A DNA stretch of 64,000 nt from Nocardioides sp. YR527 (GTDB lineage Bacteria > Actinomycetota > Actinomycetes > Propionibacteriales > Nocardioidaceae), in contig NZ_FNFN01000006.1 in NCBI RefSeq assembly GCF_900101045.1, positions 496,001-560,000 of the forward strand, written 5' to 3'. The position numbers and the translations under genes were made by a program. How positions within the stretch are numbered: position 1 is the first letter of the stretch; each line of letters opens with the position of its first letter. This document shows positions 41,382-49,738 of the stretch, one piece after another. Below the pieces are notes generated by a model. That model saw only the letters and a list, made by a program, of their open reading frames with translations, had not been told where the DNA came from and made no database searches.

Positions 41382-42119
41382 TTGCCTCGGCCTGTGCTGG
41401 TGCTCGACCTGGACGGCACGGTGTGTCTCGGAGACACACCGGCACTTCTCTACGCCACCCGGGTGGCGGACCTCACCGACGCCCCTGAGGCGCTTCTGGC
41501 GACCGCAGAGGCCTTCCTCGGGCAGAGACTGCCCGAGACTGCTCCGAGGACGCTGACGGGCGCTCAGGACGGCTATGAGGCGGTCAAGATCCTGGGCCTG
41601 GCGGCCGGGGTCTCCGAGGAGCAGCTCAGTGCCGCGTACGTCTCGAGCCGGGCGGCGATCAGCGAGCACCCGGGTGACATCCGCACGCCCGAGGGGCTGG
41701 TCGATCTGCTCGGCGGGATCGACGCGCACCGGGTGATCCTCACCAACTCGCCCGGCGGCAGCGGACTGGACGCGATCCTGGAGCACCTCGGCGTAGGCGA
41801 CGTGGTCGACGAGGTGCGCACCGACGCGCTCAAGCCGACCCGGATGAAGGGGCACCTGGACGCCTTCCTCGAGCACGTCGGTGCCGCCGACACGCCGGAG
41901 TGGTTGATGTCGGTGGGCGACATCTGGCGCAATGACCTTGCCCCCGCCGTCGAGCGTGGTTGTGTTGCTGCATACGTTGACGCCTTCGACCGCCGGCAGG
42001 GACCGGCCCATGTTCGTGCAGGATCGTTCGTGGACCTGTACCCCGCAGTCTCGGACTGGTCGAATGACCCGTCATCCTTCATAGCAGCTCACCCCCTCAA
42101 GGAGTCTGTCCAATGTTGA
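41382..42119 (+). CDS. HAD-superfamily phosphatase
   Basis: 245 aa from TTG 41382, with GGAAGG 8 nt upstream; a GTG at 41373 overlaps that site. HAD motifs: I VLDLDGTVCLG, II LTNSPGG, III Lys in ALKPTRMKG and IV VGDIWRNDLAP. The cap is helical between I and II. It starts an operon with a PhnDCEE-type transporter; it overlaps phnD by 7 bp. I infer that it dephosphorylates or processes the imported compound. It lacks features that would prove phosphonatase (PhnX) activity. The 150-bp gap before it (41232-41381) shows no other gene. Confidence 0.85.
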   Translation: MPRPVLVLDLDGTVCLGDTPALLYATRVADLTDAPEALLATAEAFLGQRLPETAPRTLTGAQDGYEAVKILGLAAGVSEEQLSAAYVSSRAAISEHPGDIRTPEGLVDLLGGIDAHRVILTNSPGGSGLDAILEHLGVGDVVDEVRTDALKPTRMKGHLDAFLEHVGAADTPEWLMSVGDIWRNDLAPAVERGCVAAYVDAFDRRQGPAHVRAGSFVDLYPAVSDWSNDPSSFIAAHPLKESVQC

Positions 42120-43078
42120 GAACCCCCCGGTTGCTGGCGGTCGGTGCCGCCGCATCGCTCGCCCTCTCGCTCGCCGCCTGCGGCGAGGACAGCACTGCGC
42201 CCGCGGAGGACCCCGAGGAGATCGTGCTGTCGCTGGTGCCCTCCGGCGACGTCGACTCGATCACGGAGAGCGCGAAGGGCCTGGAGTCGTTCCTCAGCGA
42301 CAAGATCGGGATCCCCGTACGCGCCGAGGTGACCGAGAGCTATGCCGCCGCGATCGTGGCGATGAAGGCCGACCAGGCCCAGGTCGCGATGCTCGGCCCG
42401 ATCGGCATGGTCCAGGCCGAGGACCAGGCCGGTGCGGTGCCGGTCCTGCAGTCGGTGCGCTTCGGCTCCGGGACCTATCACACCCAGTGGTTCACCAACG
42501 ACCCCGAGACCTACTGCGCCGACGAGGTGAAGGTCGTCGAGGGCTTCAAGTACTGCAACGGCACCGACGCCGCCGAGACCGGTCCCGTCGGCGAGGAGGC
42601 GATCGCCAAGATCGAGCCCGGCACCTCCATCGCCTTCGTCGACCAGGGCTCCGCCTCGGGCTACTACTACCCGGCCACCCAGTGGGGTCAGGTCACCGGT
42701 GGCGACGCCCTGGTCGACCTCGACGCCCAGTTCGCCGGCGACCACGACGCCGCGGTCCTGGCCGTGGCGCGCGGCGACTACCCGATCGGGGTGAGCTTCG
42801 ACGACGCCCGCGAGGAGGTCGCGGCCGACGAGCCGAAGGTCGCCTCCGAGGTCGTGGTCTTCGCCTACTCCACCGAGATCCCCAACGACGGCATCGTCGT
42901 CGCCGCCGGCCTCTCCAAGGAGCTGCGTACGAAGGTGACCGACGCGTTCACCGCGATGGCGAAGGACCCCAAGGGGCTCAAGACGCTGGAGGCGGTCTAC
43001 GAGATCGAGGGTCTGGAGAAGGTCGACACCGCCGCGCTGAAGAAGGCGAAGTCAGTGGAGGAGAACTTCGGCGAATGA
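42113..43078 (+). CDS. phnD: PhnD-type substrate-binding lipoprotein
   Basis: 321 aa. Lipobox Cys23 (LSLAACG). The PhnD family pattern is clear: LVPSGDVDSITES, the loop QVAMLGPIGMVQA and the anion-binding SASGYYYPATQWGQ. AAGGAG lies 8 nt before the ATG. Family members bind phosphonates, phosphite or other phosphoryl compounds outside the membrane. Two extra Cys (near 135 and 146) may form a disulfide. Confidence 0.9.
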   Translation: MLRTPRLLAVGAAASLALSLAACGEDSTAPAEDPEEIVLSLVPSGDVDSITESAKGLESFLSDKIGIPVRAEVTESYAAAIVAMKADQAQVAMLGPIGMVQAEDQAGAVPVLQSVRFGSGTYHTQWFTNDPETYCADEVKVVEGFKYCNGTDAAETGPVGEEAIAKIEPGTSIAFVDQGSASGYYYPATQWGQVTGGDALVDLDAQFAGDHDAAVLAVARGDYPIGVSFDDAREEVAADEPKVASEVVVFAYSTEIPNDGIVVAAGLSKELRTKVTDAFTAMAKDPKGLKTLEAVYEIEGLEKVDTAALKKAKSVEENFGE

Positions 43079-43839
43079 GCATCGTCTTCGACGACGTCTC
43101 GGTGGTCTACCCCAACGGCACCCGTGGCCTGGACAAGGTCTCCTTGACCATCGCGGCAGGGGAGTTCGTCGTGGTCGTCGGACTCTCGGGGGCGGGCAAG
43201 TCGACGCTCATCCGCACGATCAACGGCCTGGTGCCGGTCACCTCGGGATCGCTGTCGGTGGGCGGGACCGAGGTGGCCACGGCGCGCGGGCGGCGACTGC
43301 GGCGGTTGCGCGCCGAGATCGGGATGATCTTCCAGGGTTTCAACCTGGTCTCCCGGCGCTCGGTGATGGGCAACGTGCTCACCGGCCGGCTGCACGCGCA
43401 GACGATGCTGAGGTCGGCCTTCGGCATGCACACCAAGGCCGACAAGGAGATCGCCTTCGAGGCCCTCGAGCGCGTCGGGATCGTCGAGAAGGCGTGGGTA
43501 CGCGCCTCCCAGCTCTCCGGCGGGCAGCAGCAGCGGGTCGCGATCGCCCGGGCGCTGGCGCAGCAGCCGTCCGTCGTGCTCGCCGACGAGCCGGTCGCCT
43601 CCCTGGATCCGCCGACGGCCAACCTGGTCATGCGTGACCTGCAACGGATCAACCGCGATCTCGGTATCACCACTGTGGTCAACCTGCACTTCCTCGATCT
43701 GGCTCGGCGCTACGCCGACCGGATCATCGGCATGCGCGCGGGCCAGGTGGTCTTCGACGGCCCGGCGGCCGATGCCGACGACGACGTCTTCGAGAGGATC
43801 TACGGCCGCTCGCTGACCGCCGAGGACGTCTCTGCATGA
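43075..43839 (+). CDS. phnC: PhnC-type ABC transporter ATPase
   Basis: 254 aa from ATG 43075, overlapping the phnD stop. Walker A GLSGAGKST, Q-loop FQGFNLVSRRSVMGNVLTGRL (the SRRSVxxNVLxGRL stretch is typical of PhnC), signature LSGGQQQR, Walker B VVLADEPVASLDP and switch His in NLHFLDLA. It drives the two PhnE-type permeases encoded next. Confidence 0.93.
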   Translation: MSIVFDDVSVVYPNGTRGLDKVSLTIAAGEFVVVVGLSGAGKSTLIRTINGLVPVTSGSLSVGGTEVATARGRRLRRLRAEIGMIFQGFNLVSRRSVMGNVLTGRLHAQTMLRSAFGMHTKADKEIAFEALERVGIVEKAWVRASQLSGGQQQRVAIARALAQQPSVVLADEPVASLDPPTANLVMRDLQRINRDLGITTVVNLHFLDLARRYADRIIGMRAGQVVFDGPAADADDDVFERIYGRSLTAEDVSA

Positions 43840-44660
43840 GCCTGGCCACCCTCGAGCGTGCGGACGGCGCGCCGAAGCAGGTACGTCCGGCGAAGCCGCC
43901 GCCGAGCCCGCTGCTCATCGGTGGCGTCCTCGGTGCCGTGGCCGCCACCGTCGTGGCCGGTTGGGCGATCGACTTCTCGCTCGCGCCCGTCATCGAGCAG
44001 TGGCCCATGCTGACGATGATCCTCGAGGAGGTCGTGCACCCCGAGTGGGCGGAGATCACCGACCCGTCCTCGCGGCTGTGGATCGCGATGAAGGAGACCG
44101 CGGCCATCGCGGTCATCGCGACCTTCGTCGGCTCTCTGATCGCCCTCGGCGTGGCTCTGCTGGGCTCCAAGGTCAGTGCGCCGCCCGCGGTCTTCCGGGT
44201 CACCAAGTCGGTGATGTCGATGATCCGGTCGCTGCCAGACATGGCCTACGCACTGGTCTTCGTCGCCGTCGTCACCGGTCCGCTCCCGGGGATCCTGGCG
44301 CTGACCATCTTCAACATCGGCATCGTCGCCAAGCTGACCGCGGAGAGCATCGACGCCGTCGACCCCGGCCCCCTGGAGGCGCTCGACGCTGCCGGGGCGA
44401 CCCGCTGGCAGCGGGCCCGGGTCGCGATCGTGCCCGCGGTGCTGCCCAACTACGCCTCGTACGTCCTCTATGTCTTCGAGCTCAACATCCGCGCCTCCGT
44501 GGTGCTGGGGGCGGTCGGAGCCGGCGGGGTCGGGCAGCTGATCATGCTCTACTTCAACCGGGCCGACTATGCCCGGCTGGCGGCGGTCGTGATCGTCATC
44601 TTCGTGGTGGTCATCGCGATCGACCTGCTCTCCCAGTTCCTGCGACGGAGGCTGGTATGA
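43836..44660 (+). CDS. phnE: PhnE-type permease 1
   Basis: 274 aa, about six membrane segments. The binding-protein-dependent permease loop is LDAAGATRWQRARVAIVPAVLPNYASY, and the end has VLGAVGAGGVGQLI. It overlaps phnC and the second permease by 4 bp each. Two permease genes suggest a heterodimeric channel. Confidence 0.92.
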   Translation: MSLATLERADGAPKQVRPAKPPPSPLLIGGVLGAVAATVVAGWAIDFSLAPVIEQWPMLTMILEEVVHPEWAEITDPSSRLWIAMKETAAIAVIATFVGSLIALGVALLGSKVSAPPAVFRVTKSVMSMIRSLPDMAYALVFVAVVTGPLPGILALTIFNIGIVAKLTAESIDAVDPGPLEALDAAGATRWQRARVAIVPAVLPNYASYVLYVFELNIRASVVLGAVGAGGVGQLIMLYFNRADYARLAAVVIVIFVVVIAIDLLSQFLRRRLV

Positions 44661-45535
44661 GCTCGGCGACCGCGACCACGCGGCCGAAGCCGCCGCCGAA
44701 GTGGCCCTACACCGTGGCCGGGCTGGCGCTGATCGGCATCGTGCTGGTGGCCGGATGGTCGCTGGACGATGCCAAGTGGGAGCGGCTGCCGCAGTTCCCC
44801 GGCGAGATCCTGCAGTACGCCGGCCAGATGCTCGACGGCGTGCTCACCTGGCCGGGAGGGCATCCCGAGGGCCAGTCCGACCCGGACCTCACCTACGGGG
44901 ACTGGTGGCTGCAGGCGCTGAAGCTGATGGGGGAGTCGGTGGCGCTCGCCTGGATCGGCACCTGCGTGGGGGCGCTGTTCTCGTTCCCGCTGGCGTTCCT
45001 GGCCGCCTCCACCACCGCGCCGCTGGTCCTGCGCGTGCCGGTGCGGCTCTTCTTCAACGCCATCCGCGCCGTCCCGGAGATCCTGCTCGCGGTGATCGTG
45101 ATGCTGCCGCTGTTCGGGCTCAACCCGATGGCCGGAGCGATGGCGATCGGCATCCACTCGATCGGCTCGCTCGGCAAGCTGACGCTGGAGAACATCGAGG
45201 CGGTCGACCCACGCCCCGTCGAAGCCGTCACCGCGGCCGGTGCGACGTGGTGGCAGCGGATCCGCACGGCCGTCATCCCGCAGATGATGCCGGAGACCGT
45301 GGCGTTCTGGCTCTACCGCTTCGAAGTGAACATCAGGGCAAGCGCGATCCTCGGCGTCGTGAGCGCCGGTGGAATTGGTGCGTTACTAAACCGTGTCCTT
45401 CGGGGCCGAGAGTGGGAGTGGGGTGGAATCATGCTAGTTGTGATCATCATCGTGACGATCCTGGTAGACCAGCTGTCCGCAGCGCTGCGTCACCGGATCC
45501 TGCACGGCGCCGAAGCCACTGCGGTGGCGGCATGA
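44657..45535 (+). CDS. phnE: PhnE-type permease 2
   Basis: 292 aa from ATG 44657. The permease loop is VTAAGATWWQRIRTAVIPQMMPETVAF, with ASAILGVVSAGGIGALL near the end. It is about 20 residues longer than permease 1 owing to a Pro/Lys-rich N-terminus and a longer first external loop. The last 150 bp use unusual codons for this genome, including TTA at 45383-45385 followed by CTA. It overlaps the regulator start by 4 bp. Confidence 0.92.
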   Translation: MSSATATTRPKPPPKWPYTVAGLALIGIVLVAGWSLDDAKWERLPQFPGEILQYAGQMLDGVLTWPGGHPEGQSDPDLTYGDWWLQALKLMGESVALAWIGTCVGALFSFPLAFLAASTTAPLVLRVPVRLFFNAIRAVPEILLAVIVMLPLFGLNPMAGAMAIGIHSIGSLGKLTLENIEAVDPRPVEAVTAAGATWWQRIRTAVIPQMMPETVAFWLYRFEVNIRASAILGVVSAGGIGALLNRVLRGREWEWGGIMLVVIIIVTILVDQLSAALRHRILHGAEATAVAA

Positions 45536-46383
45536 CCAGCGCGCCGGTTCTCCCAGCCATCAGGGCCGCGATGCCGCGGCTCAACCCTTCCGAGCGCGCG
45601 GTCGCCGAGGTCGTGCTGACCCGTTCGGAGTGGGCCATCGAGGCGACCACCGCCGAGATCGCCGCCGAGGCCTCCGTCTCGACCGCGACCGTGGTCAGAG
45701 CCGCGCAGAGACTCGGGTTCCGCGGCTTCCCGCACCTCAAGGTGCTGCTGGCGCGCGACCTGGGCACGGCCAAGACCGAGACGACCGAAGGAGGCAGCCC
45801 TCTGACGGTGGTGCGCTCCTTCTTCGCCGACATCGCCGACTCCGCCTCCGACATGGTCGGGCTCCTCTCCGAGGAGCAGGTCACCCGGGCCGTCGAGCTG
45901 CTCGCCGAGGCCCGCTCGATCCTGGTCGCCGGCACGGGCGTCTCCTCGCCGGTCGCCCAGGACATCGCGATGAGACTGGGCTCCCAGGGGCTGAGCACCG
46001 TCGCGCCCAGCGATCACCTCGACCAGCTCATCCGGGCCCGTCTGCTCCAGCCGGGCGACGTCTGCGTCGTGGTCAGCGGCACCGGTGCCACCGCGCCCAC
46101 CATCCAGGTCGCCCAGGCGGCCGTCGCCGGGGGAGCGGCCGTCATCGCGCTGACCTCCTTCACCGGCACCCAGCTGACCAAGCTCGCCGAGGTCGAGCTG
46201 GTGACCCCGCAGGGCGGTCGCGCCGGGTTCCGCCAGGAGCTCGACTCGATCATCCGGATCCCGCAGCTCATCCTCGGCAACGCGCTCGTCGCCGCCGTGG
46301 CGGCCCGCGACCCCGAGGCCGCGGCCAACGTACGTGCCCGGGTGCTCGAGGTCGTCGGCGGCGAGCTCGACCCGCAGGGCTAG
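45532..46383 (+). CDS. MurR/RpiR-family regulator (HTH plus SIS)
   Basis: 283 aa. The N-terminal HTH_6 domain reads PRLNPSERAVAEVVL and ASVSTATVVRAAQRLGFRGFPHLKVLL; the C-terminal SIS domain has ILVAGTGVSSPVAQDIAMRL and VCVVVSGTGATAPT. SIS regulators bind phosphosugars or similar phosphoryl ligands. Being the last gene of the transporter operon, it probably senses the imported or processed compound. A terminator-like hairpin follows. Confidence 0.92.
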   Translation: MTSAPVLPAIRAAMPRLNPSERAVAEVVLTRSEWAIEATTAEIAAEASVSTATVVRAAQRLGFRGFPHLKVLLARDLGTAKTETTEGGSPLTVVRSFFADIADSASDMVGLLSEEQVTRAVELLAEARSILVAGTGVSSPVAQDIAMRLGSQGLSTVAPSDHLDQLIRARLLQPGDVCVVVSGTGATAPTIQVAQAAVAGGAAVIALTSFTGTQLTKLAEVELVTPQGGRAGFRQELDSIIRIPQLILGNALVAAVAARDPEAAANVRARVLEVVGGELDPQG

Positions 46384-46386
46384 TCC

Positions 46387-46737
46387 CTAGAGATACACCG
46401 CGAGCAGCTCCGCCTCAGCGCGGAGCTGCTCTGCTTTTTCGCCCGCGCCGTGGGACTCCAGGTCCGTAGCGGCGCTGAGGCGCTCGCTCTGCTCGCCGGT
46501 GATGATGCCGCGGATGTCCTCGTCGCTCAGGTCGCGCCGCGCGGCCTCGGTGGCGCCGACGCCGACCGTGGCGCCGGCGATCGGTCCGTCTACCGAGAGA
46601 GCCGTCTCCGCCACCGGCAGCGCCTCCGCGTTGGCGATGGCAGCCAGCGTGGAGCGGAGCACGGCTGTCGCCGTGGTGTCGCGGGCCTTGCGTGCGGCGA
46701 GGAGGTCGGCTCGGAGTCGAGCCTGGAGGCCGGTCAT
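46387..46737 (-). CDS. GatB/YqeY-domain protein
   Basis: 116 aa from ATG 46737. LQARLRADLLAARKARDTTATAVLRSTLAAIANAE is the YqeY start, followed by LSDEDIRGIITGEQSERLSAATDLESHG. It is shorter than the usual 145-150 aa by loss of most of the C-terminal helical subdomain. The family resembles the tRNA-binding tail of GatB; its role is unsettled. TAGGGT 7 nt upstream suggests a leaderless mRNA. Its 3' end contains the terminator of the facing operon. Confidence 0.85.
   Translation of the reverse strand: MTGLQARLRADLLAARKARDTTATAVLRSTLAAIANAEALPVAETALSVDGPIAGATVGVGATEAARRDLSDEDIRGIITGEQSERLSAATDLESHGAGEKAEQLRAEAELLAVYL
46403..46439 (+). terminator. Intrinsic terminator for the HAD-phn-rpiR operon
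   Basis: AGCAGCTCCGC (46403-46413) pairs with 46420-46430, followed by CTGC and TTTTT at 46435-46439. It lies inside the 3' end of the minus-strand YqeY gene, 20 bp after the RpiR stop. Confidence 0.75.
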
Positions 46738-46744
46738 GTGGGCG

Positions 46745-46750
46745 ACCCTA
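46745..46750 (-). promoter_or_regulatory. -10 element for the leaderless yqeY-like gene
   Basis: TAGGGT on the minus strand ends 7 nt before ATG 46737. Confidence 0.55.
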
Positions 46751-46797
46751 GGATCGCGCACCGGGCGCGGGCAACCGGGTTTCGGCCCCTGAAACGC

Positions 46798-46833
46798 ACG
46801 TGGCGCCGTCCCCCGGAGGGAACGGCGCCACGT
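46798..46833 (-). terminator. Hairpin terminator after qcrB
   Basis: ACGTGGCGCCGT (46798-46809) pairs perfectly with 46822-46833. On the minus strand it follows the qcrB stop (46851) by about 20 nt and is followed by GCGTTTC. Confidence 0.75.
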
Positions 46834-46850
46834 GGCGTACTTCTTCAGCG

Positions 46851-48578
46851 TCAGTGGCTGAGGGGCTCCTCGATCGCCGAGTGACGGTGATCGTCGAAGT
46901 CGTGACCATCGACCTGGTGACCCTCGTGGGCAGCCAGCGCGTGGGCCTCGTGCTCGGCGTGGTGGTGCGCCTCGCTGAGCTCCTCGGGCGTGGGCTTGTC
47001 CACGTCGTGGTCGTAGTAGAAGGCCCGGAGCTTCGCGCGGAACGACAGCTTGCCGTTCTTCTTCAGCTCCGGCTCCTCGCCGGCCCGGCCGCGGTCGCGG
47101 ACGGTCATGGCGAAGGCCTCGTCCTCGGGAAGCGGCAGGTGCTTCTCGTGGTAGGCGCCCTCCGGCGTACGGATGACCGTGCCGGTCTCGTAGCCGTGCA
47201 GCAGCTTCTCGTTGTCGTGACGCTGCAGCGAGATGCACCAACGACGCGTGATGATGAACGCCGCGATCGGACCCAGGAACACGAACGCCCGCAGGAAGTA
47301 GGTGATCTGGTTGATCGAGAGGTCGAACTTGATCGCGATGATGTCGTTGCCGCCCGCGGCCCAGAAGCCCGCGTAGAACGTCATCAGCGCGACGAACGTG
47401 GCGGTGCGGGTCGGAGCGTTGCGCGGGCGCTGGAGCAGGTGGTGCTCGCGCTTGTCGCCGGTGATCCAGGCCTCGATGAAGGGCAGCATCAGCACGACCA
47501 TCCAGGCCGCCATCGGCAGCACGATGACCGGGAAGAAGATGTTCCACGACCAGGTCGAGCCCCAGAAGTGCGACTCCCAGCCCGGCATGATGCGCAGCGC
47601 GCCGTCGGGCCAGCCCATGTACCAGTCAGGCTGCGAGCCCGCGGTGACCTTGGTCGGGTCATAGGGGCCGAACTTCCACACCGGGTTGAGCGAGAAGAAG
47701 GCACCGAGCAGGGCGGTCACACCGAAGGTGATGAAGAAGAAGCCGGTCATCTTGGAGATGTAGTTCGGCACCATCGGGTAGCCGACGACGTTCTTCTCGG
47801 TGCGTCCGGGTCCAGGCCACTGGGTGTGCTTGTGGTAGATCAGCAGGATCAGGTGGGCACCGATCAGGGCCAGCAGGATCGCCGGGATCAACAGCACGTG
47901 GATCGTGAACAGGCGCGGGATGATGTCGTCGCCTGGGAACTCGCCTCCGAACAGGAAGAACGATAGGTACGTCCCCACGATCGGGATCGCCATCATGAAC
48001 CCGTCCGCGGCCCGGATGCCGGTGCCGGAGAGCAGGTCGTCGGGGAGCGAGTAGCCGGTGAAGCCCTCGAGCGTGCCGAGCAGCAGCAGCGTCGCGCCGA
48101 TGACCCAGTTGATCTCACGCGGCTTGCGGTGCGCGCCGGTGAAGAAGACGCGCATCATGTGGATCATCATCGAGGCGATGAAGAGCATCGCCGCCCAGTG
48201 GTGGACCTGGCGCAGCAGCAGACCGCCGCGTACGTCGAAGGAGATGTCCAGCGTCGAGGCCATCGCCTCGGACATGTCGATGCCGCGCAGCGGCGCGTAG
48301 GAGCCCTGGTAGGTGATCTCGGCCATCGAAGGCTTGAACCACAGGGTCAGGAAGGTGCCGGTTACCAGCAGGACCACGAAGCTCCACAGCGCGATCTCAC
48401 CCAGCATGAACGACCAGTGGTCGGGGAAGATCTTGCGGGAGAGGAACTTGCTCAGACCGCCGATGCCGAGGCGCTCGTCGGCCCAGTTCGCGGCCGCGCC
48501 TGCCTTGGTCGGCTTGCCCGCCGGGGCAGCGGCTTCGGTGCCGTTGCTGGCGGCAACCTTGGACGTGTCGGTGCTCAC
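46851..48578 (-). CDS. qcrB: Cytochrome bc1 complex cytochrome b subunit
   Basis: 575 aa. Eight to nine membrane segments carry the two b hemes; typical stretches are HHWAAMLFIASMMIHMMRVFFTGAHRKPRE and FTGYSLPDDLLSGTG, and HVLLIPAILLALIGAHL. The long charged, His-rich C-terminal tail (about 500-575, ending in EAHHHAEHEAHALAAHEGHQ-like text) is an actinobacterial feature. GTG 48578 overlaps the qcrA stop. It transfers electrons from menaquinol to the Rieske and diheme c subunits. Confidence 0.96.
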   Translation of the reverse strand: MSTDTSKVAASNGTEAAAPAGKPTKAGAAANWADERLGIGGLSKFLSRKIFPDHWSFMLGEIALWSFVVLLVTGTFLTLWFKPSMAEITYQGSYAPLRGIDMSEAMASTLDISFDVRGGLLLRQVHHWAAMLFIASMMIHMMRVFFTGAHRKPREINWVIGATLLLLGTLEGFTGYSLPDDLLSGTGIRAADGFMMAIPIVGTYLSFFLFGGEFPGDDIIPRLFTIHVLLIPAILLALIGAHLILLIYHKHTQWPGPGRTEKNVVGYPMVPNYISKMTGFFFITFGVTALLGAFFSLNPVWKFGPYDPTKVTAGSQPDWYMGWPDGALRIMPGWESHFWGSTWSWNIFFPVIVLPMAAWMVVLMLPFIEAWITGDKREHHLLQRPRNAPTRTATFVALMTFYAGFWAAGGNDIIAIKFDLSINQITYFLRAFVFLGPIAAFIITRRWCISLQRHDNEKLLHGYETGTVIRTPEGAYHEKHLPLPEDEAFAMTVRDRGRAGEEPELKKNGKLSFRAKLRAFYYDHDVDKPTPEELSEAHHHAEHEAHALAAHEGHQVDGHDFDDHRHSAIEEPLSH

Positions 48579-49738
48579 TGGCCGCCCTCCTTGTAGCCGT
48601 ACTGCTCAGCGTCCGCGGCGTGGTCCTTGGACCAGTCGTCGAAGATCTCGTCGATGTCGTAGGTGTTGCGCTCCCAGAAGCTGACGCCCACAGGCTCAGG
48701 GTAGTCCGAGAGGGCAACGAGGAAGCCGTCCGCGTCGACGCCCAGGGGCAGCTGGGGCAGGTGCCGGCCGGCCGGACCGAAGATGACCTTGCCGTGGTCG
48801 GCGAGGTCGAAGGTCGACTGGTGGCACGGGCACAGCAGGTGGTGCGTGGTGCGCTCGTTCAGCGAGATCGGGCAACCGACGTGGGTGCAGATCTTGGAGT
48901 AGGCCACGATGCCGTTGACCGACCAGTTGCGGGTCACGTCGTTGTCGATGTCGGCGGGGTCCATCCGCAGCAGGATGGTGGCCGCCTTCGACTTGGCGAT
49001 CTGCAGCGGCGCGCCGTGCAGGCTGCCGTCGAAGATCGTCGCCGGCTCGGCGTTGACCAGGTCACCGACCTCCAGGTCGCCCGGGCGGATCGGGGTGCCG
49101 ACCACGTCGCGTACGACCCGCACGCCGGCATCCCAGACGGTGTGCTCGAGACCGGCGCCCGGGTAGGGCTGCTCCTCGGTGATCTGGGCGTTGGTCTGAC
49201 CCAGGTCCCTGAGGATGACGACCGCAGGCAGACCGAGCAGGGCGGCCGAACCGATCATCGCGTTGCGGATGAAGGGGCGGCGGGCCATGCCGGACTCGTG
49301 GAGCGCGGCCTTGAGCTCGGCGACGGCGGCCTCGCGGGTGGCGGGGGAGGAGGCTGCCGGGTGGCGGTCCTCGGAGTGCTCGATGTCGATGACGAGCTTG
49401 CGGGCCCACTGGATGACGCCGATGCCGAGGAAGAGCAGGGCGAAGCCGAGGCTCGATCCCAGCGCCAGGTTGGAGGCGCCGAAGCCGGCCCAGACGTCAC
49501 CGTCGTAGCCGGGCTCGATGGCGAAGTAGGCGACGACGAAGAGCACCGAGCAGATCGCCGAGAGGGCGAAGAAGAGGCTCACCTGACGCTCGGCGCGCTT
49601 CTCCGCCTTGGGGTCGACGTCGGTAGGACGCCAGTGATGCTCGTGCATACCCGGGTCGGGCAGCAGCGCGTCGGTGTGCGCGTTGAGCTCTGGGTGCGAG
49701 TCGTCGTGCTTCTCGATCTCGCTGAGGTCGCTGCTCAC
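48575..49738 (-). CDS. qcrA: Rieske iron-sulfur subunit of the bc1 complex
   Basis: 387 aa from GTG 49738, overlapping the qcrC stop. The long N-terminus has three membrane segments (the actinobacterial form), then the Rieske fold. The cluster ligands are Cys284 and His286 (CTHVGC) and Cys303 and His306 (CPCH); Cys289 and Cys305 form the expected disulfide. The longer open frame to 49831 is not used. Confidence 0.96.
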   Translation of the reverse strand: MSSDLSEIEKHDDSHPELNAHTDALLPDPGMHEHHWRPTDVDPKAEKRAERQVSLFFALSAICSVLFVVAYFAIEPGYDGDVWAGFGASNLALGSSLGFALLFLGIGVIQWARKLVIDIEHSEDRHPAASSPATREAAVAELKAALHESGMARRPFIRNAMIGSAALLGLPAVVILRDLGQTNAQITEEQPYPGAGLEHTVWDAGVRVVRDVVGTPIRPGDLEVGDLVNAEPATIFDGSLHGAPLQIAKSKAATILLRMDPADIDNDVTRNWSVNGIVAYSKICTHVGCPISLNERTTHHLLCPCHQSTFDLADHGKVIFGPAGRHLPQLPLGVDADGFLVALSDYPEPVGVSFWERNTYDIDEIFDDWSKDHAADAEQYGYKEGGQ

